64,000 nt of DNA from Stagonosporopsis chrysanthemi (GCA_022560025.1 JAFISE010000083.1:1-64000); one strand, 5' to 3'; positions 33,024 through 45,257 are shown, counted from the stretch's first letter. The notes: a model not told the origin generated them from the letters alone. A program made the numbers and translations.

Positions 33024-35266
33024 ATGGCTGCGATACAGAACTTCAAGAACTTCCTGCGCCATGGCAAGCAGGCCCGCCAGAACGCTGAGCCAACATCAAG
33101 CGTGTCGCCTGTACACGCCCAACAACATCGAGCAGATCCTGTTCACCATGGCATCTCGGAGCCGGTAATGGACCACAAGCCGATGCAGCACGCCCCTGTT
33201 CCTCATGGTGATTACTCAGTCGCTGCTGGAGGCGATAACCGTAACATCGCAGCACAGGCTGGTGCCGCAGCTGACCGAGCAGTTCAGCAAAGGCAGAAGC
33301 AGGATGCTGCTGCCGCCGCCAAGAATAAGGGGGTTGACCCCGAGGTATTAGAGCGCATTGTTGCCGAAGAACGCGAGGCAAAGGGCAAACTGCCCAAGTA
33401 CCCCGGTCTCGAACGGTGGACGATCCTGGAGAAGATGGGCGATGGCGCCTTCAGCAACGTCTACCGAGCACGAGATACTACAGGACAGTGGGGCGAGGTC
33501 GCCATTAAGGTGGTCCGCAAGTTTGAGATGAATTCCCAACAAGTCAGTATTACCCCGGTGTCCTGCCCTCTCCTGCCCATTTCCTGTTATCTTCATCCCC
33601 CTTTTTCCACCGCATCGCATTTGAGTTAAGTTCGGCGATTTTTGGACATTACCAACACGATGTCTCGTGTTTAGGGCGATAAGCATGTGCATCCGGACTT
33701 CAAGACACCCAAAGCAGCCGATGTGAGATTTTACCCTGCATAACGATCTCGGCTCGACGGCATCATTCCCTCGCCCCCGTACCACCGACATCACAGCATA
33801 GGCGCTGACGTAATGTACTATAGAGAGCGAACATCCTCAAGGAAGTCCAGATTATGCGACAACTCGATCACCCCAACATCGTCAAGCTTATCGACTTCTC
33901 CGAATCCCGGCAATACTACTACATCGTTCTCGAATTGTGCCCCGGTGGCGAACTTTTCCACCAGATCGTTCGTCTGACATATTTCTCGGAGGACCTATCA
34001 CGACACACTATCATCCAAGTTGCCAAAGCATTGCAATATCTGCACGAGGAGGCTGGCGTTGTTCACAGGTTTGCAGCCTTCCCAAAGCACGATTATGATT
34101 TATAGATGCTGACGTCATCAAATAGGGACATTAAGCCTGAGAACTTATTGTTCTACCCCACTCCTTTCGTTCCCACGCGTAACCCTAAGCCCCGAGGCCC
34201 AGATGATGAAGACAAGGCTGACGAGGGAGAGTTTGTCAAGGGCAAGGGCGCTGGTGGTATCGGCGTCATCAAGATTGCTGACTTTGGGTTAAGTAAGGTC
34301 ATCTGGGACAGCCAAACCATGACACCTTGCGGTACTGTTGGTTACACCGCTCCAGAGATTGTCAAGGACGAGCGTTACTCCAAGAGCGTGGACATGTGGG
34401 CGTTGGGCTGCGTACTCTACACCCTACTCTGCGGATTCCCTCCATTCTACGATGAGTCCATCCAGACTCTCACAGAGAAGGTTGCTCGTGGCCAGTATAC
34501 GTTTTTGTCGCCGTGGTGGGATGACATCTCCAAGTCTGCTCAGGATTTGGTGTCTCATCTGCTGACGGTGGATCCCGAGAAGAGATATGACATCAACCAG
34601 TTCCTGAACCATCCATGGATACGTGAGGCGGATGAGCCAACATACTCTGCTCTGGACGCTCCCCCTCTGGCTACACCTGCGGCAACTCGTATGGACCCCA
34701 AGCAGCAGCAACAGTACGCATATCTCGAATCCCCAGGCGCTGGCCGCAGGGATTTCCGATCACCTGGTGCGGTCAATCTCCGAGAGGTCTTCGACGTCGG
34801 TTACGCTGTGCACAGGCAAGAAGAGGAGGGCAAGAGGAGAAAGAACTTCAAGCAAGGCTACCGTGGCGCAAACGCCATGAACTCGCTCAACGCCCTCGAT
34901 GAGAACGAGGACGATGACGAGTTAAACAATGATTCGGTACCTTATGACCCTTCCGTTCAGCATCCACCTGCTAAGCTTCCAAAGTCCCAGGGTGCCGACG
35001 TCTCCACGATGGAGCAGAAGATGCGCAACACTTCACTATCGGCTGCCGCCCAAGCACGTCAACAACAAGCCCCTCCTCCCCAGTCTCGACAGCAGGAGCG
35101 CGGTTACGGCCAACACTCCCCCGCTGTCGCTGCGGCCGCAAAGCGACAAGTCAAGAACAAGGGCGCGTTTGAGCTCAGCCTTGACAACGCCACATTACTC
35201 GGCCGGCGTGGCAAGAAGGGCCCCGGCGGAAGTGGGCTGCGCGAGGTTACGGCTGGCGGCTTATAG
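33024..35266 (+). CDS. srk1: CaMK-type Ser/Thr kinase, Srk1/Rck2-like
   Basis: Four exons, 33024-33542, 33675-33722, 33824-34068 and 34126-35266, give 650 aa. The glycine loop is MGDGAFSNVYRAR (about residues 137-149), the ATP lysine is in VAIKVVRKFE, HRDIKPEN spans an exon junction near 270, DFG lies in KIADFGLSKV, and the activation loop ends CGTVGYTAPE. An insert between HRDIKPEN and DFG (PTPFVPTRNPKPRGPDDEDK) and the C-terminal tail ending with GRRGKKGPGG are typical of fungal Srk1/Rck2 kinases, which act below the Hog1/Sty1 stress MAP kinase. The role here is by homology. Exon 2 is only 48 nt, between introns of 132 and 101 nt, and codes a HVHPDFKTPKAAD insert inside the N-lobe. The tail is Gln/Ala-rich. 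Confidence 0.93.
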
Positions 35267-35928
35267 CAACCAGCACCTCTTTCGAAGGATTGGTAAAGCG
35301 TTTGTTTTTGTTATTGCTTTGAGGCAGATATGGACATGACCCCGACATCATGAGGCGTTTCTTCCCATTTCTTTTCATCATTTACCCCTGTGTACGAATT
35401 TCATCTGCTCTCCACCTACGTACGGCATACTCGCGTGGTTTCTGTCTTTATCGGTTGCAATGGGCATTTTCTGAATGCTGGCCATGGGCACTAGTCTTAT
35501 AGAGAGGGGCAGCATACTTCTAGACTCTTGTAGATGCGTGCTGCTGCTCTCGCGAATAAAGGTTCACTATTCATCCGCGGATTCCATTGTGATCATGCAT
35601 CGTCGAACTTGCTACGGTGACGAAATCACTACTGCAGTCACACCAAATTACGCAGGATGAGGCGTGCTTTGCCATTAAAATATGAACGAACGAAGAGATA
35701 TTTTTTTCTACGCAGGACATGTATATACAGCGGCATCTCCACCACGCGTCTTGTCTATCACCCACCCCCGCTCAAATCATGAATCATTTGTACAAGCACA
35801 CACACCGACAACACCAGACGCCGCGTGCTCCGCAGGCTATGTATGCATCAACTCCCGTGCGCCATCCACACAAGCTCTCCCACACACATTACCCACCCGT
35901 CTTTCCTCCCCCCTCTGATCCCACACCC
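35267..35928. other. Convergent intergenic region
   Basis: The 3' regions of the kinase and HMG-CoA reductase genes meet here. Nothing else is supported. Confidence 0.55.
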
Positions 35929-38900
35929 TCAACGCCTCGGCACCGGCCCACCATTCGCCGGCGTCTGCGCGCCATTCGCAGGCGTCATAGGCGCCGGGGT
36001 GGGCGCTCTACTAGGCGCCGCGCTCGTAACGGCGCTGCGGTTATGCGCCATGTGCGCCTTGACCAGATGACCGGCACACAGTGCGCTGTTGAGGGAGAGC
36101 TCACCCGCGAGGACGCCGGCGCCGATGATGCGGGCGAGCTGGCGGGCGTTGTCGCCGGGGGTCTCCTGGTGGGCGCCGCGGACGCCCAGGAGGTCGAGCA
36201 TGGCGCTCTGCGGCTCGAGGATTGTGCCGCCGCCGATGGTGCCGACTTCGATGGAGGGCATGGAGACGGAGATTTGGAGGTTGCCGTTTATGCTGCGGAC
36301 GGGTTAGTTCGGAGAGGGGAAAATGGGTAGGTGGGTGAGGGAAAGGGACGTACTTGTTCATGATGGTGATGCAGTTTGCGCTCTCGACGACCTGAGCGGG
36401 ATCCTGGCCTGTGGCGAGGAAAATGGCAGCCACGATGTTGGCTGCGTGAGCGTTGAAGCCGCCGATGGAACCCGCCATGGCGGAGCCGATGAGGTTCTTC
36501 TGGATATTCATCTGGACGAGCTCTTCAACTTCGCATTTCAGAACCGACTTGACCACGGCGCCAGGAATGTTTGCTTCGGCGACAATGCCCTTGCCACGGC
36601 CGTCTATCCAGTTGATGGCTGCGGGCTTCTTGTCGGTACAGTAGTTACCAGAGACGGTCACGACGCGCATGTCGTCGAAGCCGCACTCGGTGGCCATGAC
36701 AGTCAACGCGTGCTCGACGCCCTTAGAAATCATGTTCATGCCCATGGCGTCGCCGGTGGTGGCGCGGAAGCGGACGTAGACATTTGTACCAGCGATGGCG
36801 CTCTTGAGAGCTCGGAGCCTGGCGAAGCGGGATGTCGAGTTGAACGCGTCAGCCATAGTCTTCTGGCCTTCTTCCGAGTCGAGCCAGTTCTTTGCAGCTC
36901 CGGCACGAATCAGGCTGTCGAATCCGATACAAGGTCCACGGGTCATACCGTCGTTGGTAACTACAGTCACGGCACCGCCGCCGGCGTTGATAGCCTTGGC
37001 ACCACGAGATGTTGATGCGACGAGCACACCCTCAGTGGTAGCCATCGGGAGGAAGTAGTTCTGGCCGTCGACAAGGATGGGTCCGGCAACACCAATAGGG
37101 AGGGGCAGATAACCGATGACGTTCTCACAGCATGCGCCGTGGACGAGATCATAGTTGTAGTGCTCGTAAGGGAGAAGGGAGCGTTCAAGTAGAGTAGAGG
37201 TTTCGCGAGTAGCGTGTGTACGAGATACCAACCCACGGCGGATCTTGACAGCACGGGTCTTGTTGCCAAGCGTCTTCTCCAGCGCATATCCGGGGATCTT
37301 GCCCTTGAGTGACATCTCGATCAGTTCCTCGTCGGTCATCTTGGGCGCACTCTTCTCCTTGAGCATCTGCTCGAGGACTTCCAGAGGTCGGTTAGGCTGC
37401 TTCTGTTGATGCTCGGTAGGACCAGCGGGCACATCGACCTGGATCCTCTGTGCTGGGGGAGTAGGACGAGGGGTGATGCCAGTGAGTGGCTTGATGCCAC
37501 CTCGAGCCTGATCCTCAGGACCAGGAGTTCTCGGAGGGGTAGGTACAGACATGGAGGGGACGCGAGACTGGGTAGTAGAAGGAGCACCATCCTGGATCTC
37601 CGAGGGAGAGGGTGGTTCAAGAGCCTTGTGCGGTTCCTTGATGGTCAGACGAGCAGCGTTGAAGAGGTAGCCGTTCAGCACAACGCTCATCACTAGAGCC
37701 AGCACGATCCACTTGCTCAGGAAGGGGTCTTCGAGACTCTTCAGCACACCATCAACAAGGTGGTTGCTGATGTTGGCGCCGAAAGCTGGGTCGGAATCGA
37801 TAACGTTGGGCTCAGCGTAGTGGATGGATGGGTACTCGAGCTCGTACTTGATAGGCATCAAGACTGTGACGAGGGTGGCGACGCGAGTGCTCTTCGCCTG
37901 CTCTAGGATGTGGTTCAGTCCACTCCCAGCAACCTTGAAAGGGTCTAGAGGAGGCGAAGCACCAACGCCCGAGACGTGGGCACCCTTTGTCGATTGTGTA
38001 AGGCCGAAGCGGTAGGTCGCAAGGTTGAGGAAGTTGATGAGGGAGAAGCCGACAACCATGAAGACCTTGAATTTGGGGACTGTGATCTTCTTGCCAAAGA
38101 TGGTCCTGGTGTTGGAGCGAAGCTGGACATCGCCAGAGTTGCTGGGCCACTCGCTGCTACGAGCCACGTTCTCAGCAACCTTGCCATCGATGCCGTCGTC
38201 CTCCAGCGCACGTCGCAGTGCTACGTGGCGCTTGATACGGTTAATTTCGAGCTTGATGGTAAGGATCGCAGTGTAGAAGGTCAAGAGCATGATGGAGTCG
38301 AAGAACAGAATCCATGCGCCGAGGAAGCAGAACTGTCGCAGACCTCCCTGGATGCCAGACATGGCTCCTGCAACCAGAATCAAGATCTCGAAGAAGTAGT
38401 CCCTGACAATCTCGAATCCTGTCCTCTTGATAGCGACCTGAACGGCAGACTGGATCGTGACAGGCTCCCCGCGGTTGTCCTGTGCGTTTCGGCGAGCGTC
38501 GATGGCAACTGACAGCACGGCCTTTGTCAGGACGATGGGTTTCTCAAATCCAATGATGACGACCAGAAAAGGGAGACCCTCAGACAGCAGAATCATGTTG
38601 ATGGGAACACCCAGGTAGACTGTGATGCTGAGAGCGAACAGGAAGGCGAACGCGGACTGGATGAGCACAGCGGTGGCCAGCCAGAAGTTGGAGCCGAGGC
38701 GCCTCATTGCGAGGAACAGCGAGACAAAGGTCAAGTGCATTGCGAGGTAGCCGAGTGCCATGATGATGATGTCGCCTGTGTCGGCGTTCTGTCGGTCTGT
38801 TGTTAGCCAAAAGTGCGCGCACGACGGCGGTCTGATTACCACATACCTTGAGCAGGTCGACGAAAGACGTCCACGAGTCGTTGAACCAGTTGCGCAGTCC

Positions 38901-39539
38901 TCCGGGGGCATTGGCGTTCTTGGAGGCGCGCATCATCCACTTCTTCTCCTCACGCGTGCCCTCCTTGTCCGAGCCCTGGGCGTCTGCTGCATCGGCGGGC
39001 GCGGAGATCTCGCGCATGGCCATGAGGAAGTCGGAGGCTTCGGCGTAGGGGATCGAGTAGGCGAGCGAGGTGTCTTGCGACAGGGTGGAGAAGGAGCTCG
39101 AGGAGCTGGGGAGGCGCTCGACCGAGACGTTGCTGGGGACCGAGTGCTGCGAGGGCGCCGAGTTGACGGTGCTGGATTCGGAAAACACGAGGGTAATGAG
39201 AGCGAGCTCGCGCGCCTGCAGGCCAGCGGCCGTCTCGTCGACCTGCCACTGCCACTTGGTGTCGGCGCCGACGTGCAACTGCTTGCTGCCGGCCAACAGC
39301 GTCTGCAGGTCGACGCGGCCGGTGCGCGCATCGTCCGTGTCCAGCAGGCCCTTGTCGAGGACGCCCAGGTACGAGTAGCTGCCGAGGAGGGCGATGGTGA
39401 CGATGGTGTGGATTGGGTGGGTGCACGCCTTCTTTGCGACCGACAGCAGCAGGGGCGAGACGGAGTGGGCGAACCAGGTCGGCGTCGTCTTGGCCAGAGG
39501 CGTGGCCGACTGCCAGCGGCTGGTGAGGAAGCCAAACAT
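35929..39539 (-). CDS. hmg1: HMG-CoA reductase
   Basis: Three exons, 39539-38847, 38788-36354 and 36292-35929 (introns 58 and 61 nt), give 1163 aa. It reduces HMG-CoA to mevalonate with two NADPH, the committed step of sterol and isoprenoid synthesis, in the ER membrane. The N-terminal half has an early membrane segment, a lumenal loop, then the sterol-sensing region (about residues 236-420: DIIIMALGYLAMHLTFVSLF, then FEKPIVLTKAVLSVAIDARR). The catalytic part starts near residue 696 (RPLEVLEQMLKEK) and carries ENVIGYLPLPIGVAGP, TTEGVLVAS, GDAMGMNMIS and GTIGGGT. The catalytic histidine lies in GHLVKAHMAHNRS near the end. The tail has an APTPAPMTPANGAQTPANGG repeat. The intron before exon 3 falls inside the catalytic domain. 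Confidence 0.97.
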
Positions 39540-40415
39540 GGCGGGCAGCAGGAGGTAATTCAGCGAGGGGCGTCGCGGGGGTCTTCAGAGGGCTGTTCGC
39601 ATGGACGGTGACGCGGTGCGGTGGCTGTGTGCCGGTGCGGTGCGCGCAGCAGGTGACGACGACGAGGCCGCAGGAACGAGGAGACGGCGTGTGTGAGAGG
39701 ACGCAGGACTCAGGACTCGAGCCTGGAGAGCGAAGGTCAGCACACGCTTTGAGACTCGGTCGCCGACATGTTGCGATCTGCCAGCGCGCAGGCCTTCACA
39801 CTTGACATTTGCCGCGGCAGAAAATAATACACCGTCGAGGTACTCACACACACAAAACTCGCCGAATTCGGGCAATTGACGTTATCAGCAGCACGCGAGC
39901 ACGCTGTGAAGAAGCTGCCCTGCGGTACCAGCGCTGGACACGCACTCGACCCTCTTTCTACAAGTGGGCCCCTATCCGCGACTTTTTGAGCTCTCACCGC
40001 CGGGTGGTCAGGGCACACGCCGATACACGTGGAGACGGGGAAGGACAACAAAGAGCGGGCGAGCAGCGTCGGTTGTGTGCGCCTACTATCGTTCACAGGG
40101 CCGTTGTCGCACGTCACTCGAAGCGTCTGAGCAGGGTTGCGAGCGCCTGTTCTATTGAACCGTTATTGAATTGTTGGAATGCCGCTGCCGCGCCACATGC
40201 AACAACGCCTGTCGGCGGTCAATTTTCGTCCCCTTTGAGAAGTGAGCGGCAGGGATGGCTCCGCGTTGCCGTGCCGCGCCGCGCTTATCAGATGATCAGA
40301 TAAAATCTTGCTTCGTTAATTTCCCTCTATACTACAAAATTTATCCCGATGCCGGGCGTCTTACGTCTATATAACTCTTCGTTTCGGCCGTGTTCTGCAT
40401 CTCCAGACTGCATAC
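39540..40415. other. HMG-CoA reductase promoter region
   Basis: No gene. Two overlapping TGATCAGATAA-type stretches near 40288-40300 (ATCAGATGATCAGATAA) contain GATA-factor cores; their function is not shown. Confidence 0.45.
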
Positions 40416-41181
40416 TCAGTTGAACTTGTCCGTCATCGGCACGTCACCGTTGGTGATCTCTTTGAGGAAGTCACGGTCCGGCTTGTATAGCATGATGTGG
40501 AAGTGCTCGACTGCATGCACGCTCTTCTCGCTCGTCCCGTTCTTGAACCACACGAGATCGTCGACTTTGGTCGCAAACGTCTTCTGGACGTAGTCGTCGA
40601 TCTCTTTGCGTGATTCTGGCGTGCAGCGCCCTGTCTCATCGTCGTCCTCCAGTCTGAACTTGACCCACACCACGAGGTGCACAATGTCCGGGTCGATGCC
40701 ATATGGCCAGTCATTGTACAGAATCTTGATATCCTCTGAGACACGTTAGACGTCGTTCAGTGTGAGCTTCTCAAAGTGTGCAATACCAGCGAACTCGAAT
40801 GGCTTGCCTTTCGGCTGCACGTCTGCCCACTGAAGTCGCTCGTCCAAGATGAAATTCTCGATGCTCCCATAATCCCTCACCAGCCGGAACGTGAACGCTC
40901 TGTACCGCCGCAGTTCTGACGGCTTGCGATGAAACAAGTCAACGCGATCAATCCCTGTCAGCCGCCGTCAGTACTGATGATGCATCCACTCGAGGTTGCA
41001 CAGCCGTACTGACGACCTCCTGCACTTCCTCCCACGTCAACAGCTTGTACTCCTCATCAGGCGTGCCAATGATGCGCTGATCTTTCTCGCTCACGTTGCT
41101 CAAGAAGTCAGGACATTCCGGCGGCCATTGCGCTGGTGGCACGTTCACTTTCCAAAATGGCAGCGACTCTTCTTTTAGCAT
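40416..41181 (-). CDS. DUF3605 protein (GlcNAc-induced protein 1-like)
   Basis: Three exons, 41181-41010, 40954-40787 and 40735-40416 (introns 55 and 51 nt), give 219 aa. Segments typical of the DUF3605 family are YKLLTWEEVQEVV, PSELRRYRAFTFRLVRDYGS, KILYNDWPYGIDPDIVHLVVW and FHIMLYKPDRDFL. The name N-acetylglucosamine-induced protein 1 is attached to a yeast member, but the biochemical role is unknown. There is no signal peptide or membrane span. The ATG at 41181 was chosen because the open frame before it has no other ATG. An alternative first donor, three bases earlier, would disrupt the VVR-IDRVDLF junction. Confidence 0.82.
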
Positions 41182-42475
41182 CGTGATCCGTTCCCAGGAC
41201 TGGACGCGTGTCAAGGTGACGATCTGAGGTAAGACCGGGATTGTGGAGTAGTGGTCCAGGAAACCCCAACGGTCAGAGATTGAATGGAAAACTGAAAGCT
41301 CTCTCTGTTCGAATGCCTGTGCACAAGCGTTGCCTCGGGCTGCTCTAGCGCTTTCGTTTCATGTCAGCGACCACCCCGCGAAAAAGAGCGGCGCTATCTG
41401 GCCGATATTCAACATGAGGCTGAATGCATGCAATATCTAGTCTGCGCTCAACCCCGTCCGCTGCCCCTATAATCAATTGCCATGATAGTTTCTTGTCCTG
41501 CAGGTGCGGGTAGCTGCCGGCCAATCCTCAGCCTTCCGCGCATCTCCAGCGGCGATCAAGCCTCTGCCAGCAGCCAGCCCGTTCCCTGCCTCGACTCGTC
41601 CTTGAGCAATTTCGGGGCGTATCACCGCGCTGTCTGGCTGGACAGCCAACGCTCTCTCACAACTCAACGAGTTCTGATTGGCCTACTGTGCCCCACTCGG
41701 AACGTCTTCAAACATGGACCCCATTGCCGTGAACTCTTCACGCGAAACAATCGAGAATGGCTTCCCTGATGATCTGAGCGATCGTTGCATCACAAGGTGT
41801 GCAGGTCCATAACGCGCACTGTTGTGTTTAGATGCGGTGCTGGGCGGTCAGGCGGGCCTTTTCAGCTGCTATGTAACAAACACGTTTCCTTCACGTCCAC
41901 TTCCTCATCTGTCTGCGCCTTGAAGAGCTGCCATCAAGAGCTTCACGTCTTTCTTTCTGTATTCCCAACTAGCCACGCTCATTTGACCTTCACCGTGGTA
42001 CACCCCGGCACCACGAGCCCTCAATCCAAAACAAGTGCAGGATCACCTGTCGTTTCCTTTCAACGTCTCCACTAGCAATCTCGGGTTGCAGTACAACGCA
42101 AAATTATTTCCAGTACCACAACGTCTCAAAGCGTCATCGAGCCCGTATAGAGCACTGTCTCACTCTCACACCCATCGGACACGACATCGCATGTGTAGCT
42201 TCCCCTATCATCTGGTGTGGTTCCTAGCTCTGGGCTGGTGATACCACGACAGCTTGGCGGGCAAAAAGCTTCTGGAAGCAACTTCACAAACACTCATATC
42301 CGGCTGGCCCCACTTGACGACACCTTCACTTCGAATTTCGAACCCAATTTCAAACAACAAACACTGCCTTATCAGCATCTCGGCTCCACCTTCTTTACTG
42401 TCAACACCACCAACATCCCCAAACCTGCAACGCACCTCGCCGCAACCAACCTTAATATTCAATCGACGACTCGCC
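41182..42475. other. Divergent intergenic region
   Basis: Promoters of the DUF3605 gene and the tail-anchored protein gene. No gene is supported. The frame upstream of 42476 stays open from 42254, but that part is low-complexity and probably leader. Confidence 0.5.
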
Positions 42476-43336
42476 ATGGTCCAAGACCCCAACTTCTGGC
42501 GCCGCTTCTCAGTCGCCGTGCACAACGACGAAGCCGCCATGCTCGCCGCCAGCACAGACAGCAGCGCAAAAGGGAAAGGGGAAACAAAGCATGCGTACGT
42601 CGTGTCCCTCACCTCCCCCATAGACTCGCCCTCCTCCATCCGCACACCCACCTCGCAATGCCATCTCTTCTCCCCGGCATTCCCCCCCACGGCCTTCACG
42701 CGCCCCGTCTCCGCGCCCGCAGGCGCCCTCCCGCCGGCGCCGCCGAGCAAGGACGCGCGCAAGAGCGCCGCCACCAGCGGGTCGCGGAGCGTGTACTTCG
42801 ACGCGCCGGAAGAGAAGACGGACGAGGAGCTCTCGTTGCGCGCGCTGCCTGCCCTCCCCACCCCCTTCGCCTCGTCCCCCACAACCCCCCAATCCGCACA
42901 CTTTGTCCTCCCCTCCTCCCCCCGCGCAAGAAGCACCCGCTTCTCGCGCCGCGCCTCCCGCTTCCGCTTCGCCCTCTCCTCGCACCCACCCTCCTTACCC
43001 CCTACCCCTTCCTTCCCCCCGCCCTGCTCCCCATCCCTTGCCTCCCCCTCTTACCCCACCGCGGGCAAACGCTCTTCCCGCTTCACGACGCACAAATCCC
43101 CCTCGCGCCTCAGCCTGGGCATCTCCCTCTCGGACCGCCCCAAATCCGCATTCAAGTTCTGGACCACCATTGAGGCTGACCCCGTGGCGCACAGAGACAG
43201 CAGCTGGCTCGAGGGACAGCAGCGGAAGAGCAGGCAGCGGGCGTACATGTGCTGGGCTTTTTGGGGGACGTTTTTGGTGGTGGTGGTAGGCGCCGTGGTG
43301 ACGGTGTTGGTGTTGAAGGGGAGGGGGATTATTTGA
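42476..43336 (+). CDS. Probable tail-anchored membrane protein, fungal-specific
   Basis: The 286-aa frame from ATG 42476 begins MVQDPNFWRRFSVAVHNDE, an N terminus repeatedly seen in unnamed small fungal membrane proteins; an upstream in-frame ATG at 42254 would add a low-complexity leader. It ends with a basic stretch (EGQQRKSRQRAYMCW), one membrane span (AFWGTFLVVVVGAVVTVLVL) and a short KGRGII tail, the layout of a tail-anchored or single-pass protein. The middle is Pro/Ser-rich and may contain an unspliced intron starting at GTACGT (about 42594), because the protein-like character drops after KGETKHA and returns later. The exact exon structure is uncertain and the function unknown. Confidence 0.65.
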   Translation: MVQDPNFWRRFSVAVHNDEAAMLAASTDSSAKGKGETKHAYVVSLTSPIDSPSSIRTPTSQCHLFSPAFPPTAFTRPVSAPAGALPPAPPSKDARKSAATSGSRSVYFDAPEEKTDEELSLRALPALPTPFASSPTTPQSAHFVLPSSPRARSTRFSRRASRFRFALSSHPPSLPPTPSFPPPCSPSLASPSYPTAGKRSSRFTTHKSPSRLSLGISLSDRPKSAFKFWTTIEADPVAHRDSSWLEGQQRKSRQRAYMCWAFWGTFLVVVVGAVVTVLVLKGRGII

Positions 43337-43763
43337 TTTCATGATGAGAAGGGGCGGATAATGGGGGCAGTGGGGAAGCTTGGAGCGGTGTGATGAAATA
43401 AGAGAGAGAGAGGGACTGGGAGACGGAGACCCGAAGGGATGAGGGCTTTTGTGCGCTTTGCTTTAGCGAGTTGACGTTGATGATACCACACGAGGCCAGC
43501 ACTGCGTTGGGGCTCAATACGATGTTTTTTGTTTGTCAGTTAATGGAAATTCAAGGATTATGGGCGCGAGTAATCATCTAAGAGAAGTGATGCTTTTCAA
43601 ACTACCTGTGAGCGGCAGCGCAGTGCTGGGACGGTGCTGGCTCGTAATGTACAGTCCCAGTTGTGCGCGACGTGCGCAAATGAGGTATCAAACGCCATGA
43701 CGCCGGACTGCCCTTCATGCTGATGCGTCCTCCATCCTCCCTGCTACTCCTCGACGGGGCAGG
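43337..43763. other. Short intergenic region
   Basis: The 3' regions of two convergent genes. A GA-rich run (AGAGAGAGAGAG) at about 43400. No gene. Confidence 0.5.
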
Positions 43764-44081
43764 TCACCAGGACTTCCTAAGTCCCTCTTCGACATCCGCC
43801 ATGATCTCGTCCTTAATCTTGGGCGTGGGCTCTAGCTTGATTCTCTTCGCGCCCTCAGCCTCATGCTTGGGTCTGAACGCCAAGCTTACAAAGTCCACGC
43901 TGGCATTCTTGTTCCGAAACCCGCGCTTAGATCTGAACGCCGACCTCCCGTAATCTGCGCTCTCGTCCTCGTCCCTAGACCTCTTCTCCCGCCTTGGTCT
44001 CTCCTCGTACTCATCGTCGCGCCTAGACCACCACGCCAACCTCCCATACTCCGCGCCCCCTGCCTCGCTCTGACGGTCATT
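43764..44081 (-). other. In-frame charged extension after the U2AF35 stop
   Basis: Directly after the TAG at 44082-44084 the same frame stays open for 105 codons and encodes an Arg/Asp/Glu/Lys-rich sequence (WWSRRDDEYEERPRREKRSR, then KRIKLEPTPKIKDEIMADVE), which is protein-like and similar to splicing-factor tails. A 57-nt intron, 44116 down to 44060 (GTAGGA..GGCAG), would remove the stop and keep the frame, joining ARSM to RGAEYGRLAWW. It could also be a separate small gene or decayed coding sequence. Confidence 0.45.
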
Positions 44082-44753
44082 CTAGAACCGCTTCGCGGGC
44101 GGTGTAGGGCTCCTACTCATGCTCCTGGCATCACGACCTCTCTCCTTCAGCCACTTCCTCGTGCACATGTCGAGATCGCGATCCAGCTCTGGGGTTGCCT
44201 CCTTCCTGTGGATGAAGTTGCAGAAACCGCCACGAACGCAGCCCTCGCCGCTGTTCAGGCGACAACACGCTTCCCGGAAATCGGTGACGGGAGATAGCTC
44301 GCAGTAGATGGGGCGGCCGGCGTACCAGCGCGAGTTGAGGGCATCGCAGGCTTTCTGTGCGTCCTCTTCGTACTTGAAGCGCACGTAGACGTTGCCGATG
44401 AGATCTGTTGGTGTCAGCATATATACACGTCAAAGCTACAGGGAGAACTCACGATCGTTGTTGTTGTCGCATACAACCAGCTCCTCGACCAGACCGTATT
44501 GGCAGAGCTCGCACCAGATGTCTTCGTAAAAGGCGTCAAAGTGCATCTGCATCTGCTGCGGGTTCATCTTGTTCTTGGGGTCGTACGCCGGGTTCTGGTA
44601 GAGATTGGGCAGCAGGATCGTCTGCGAGTAGGAGGGCTTGACGTGCTTTCGCGAGCAGCGGTCGCCGTGACGGCATGCGCCAATCTTGTAGTAGAAGGAG
44701 CAGTTGACCTTGTCTTGCTCGGTTCCGAAGATGGAGGCGAGATAGTTCGCCAT
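44082..44753 (-). CDS. U2AF1: U2AF small subunit (U2AF35/U2AF23)
   Basis: Two exons, 44753-44453 and 44404-44082 (48-nt intron), give 207 aa, normal for ascomycetes. It binds the AG at the 3' splice site together with the U2AF large subunit during spliceosome assembly in the nucleus. The order is zinc finger 1 (CSFYYKIGACRHGDRCSRKH), the UHM/RRM-like domain (DHLIGNVYVRFKYEEDAQKA), zinc finger 2 (CCRLNSGEGCVRGGFCNFIH) and a short SRSPTPPAKRF tail. The intron falls inside the UHM between NNND and HLIGNV. Transcription is divergent from the metallopeptidase-like gene, with about 500 bp between starts. See the extension downstream for a possible alternative C terminus. Confidence 0.95.
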
Positions 44754-45257
44754 GGTTGCGGTGTGCTCGTGTGTTCAGTGGGCGGCGGTGACGTCCGATT
44801 ATTATATGCGTGCGTGGCGAGCGACGGCGGCGATGGTGGTGTGGTGCATGTCGCGATGGGCTTGTCGCGAACTTCGCGGAGAATTAGCGCCACAAGAACG
44901 GCTTAGCGTGCACAGACGATTCGCGCGACTTCGAGAACGCCCTGAGCGTTGGTCATCACCCACGACACGGTTGGCATTTGGCAGCAGCATTCAGGGCTCG
45001 ATATCTGTATTTGTCGCTCACATGGCCCCAAAGCTGGTTGCGATGGACAAAAGTCTGTGTGTCAGGCCTTCAACGCAGATGCCTCTAGTCTGAGGCAGCA
45101 ACCTCCTTGCTAACCGCTTTTGTACAGCTGCCTACTATCTATACATGCTAATTCGATACCCTTGCGCACCTGTACCTATAAAGTCCTTTTAAATTCGTGA
45201 ACATGGCATCACTCACCTCACAGCACCACTCACACTGGAAGCTTGGGCATTATCACC
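44754..45257. other. Bidirectional promoter region
   Basis: About 500 bp between the divergent U2AF35 and metallopeptidase-like genes. No additional gene is seen. Confidence 0.5.

Noticed and set aside
38760..39611. 283-codon plus-strand open frame
   Set aside because: It is antisense to HMG-CoA reductase exon 1, with no family resemblance.
42217..43173. 318-codon Pro/Arg/His-rich frame overlapping the tail-anchored protein
   Set aside because: Its composition is typical of an out-of-frame reading of C-rich DNA; the overlapping frame has a credible N terminus and membrane span.
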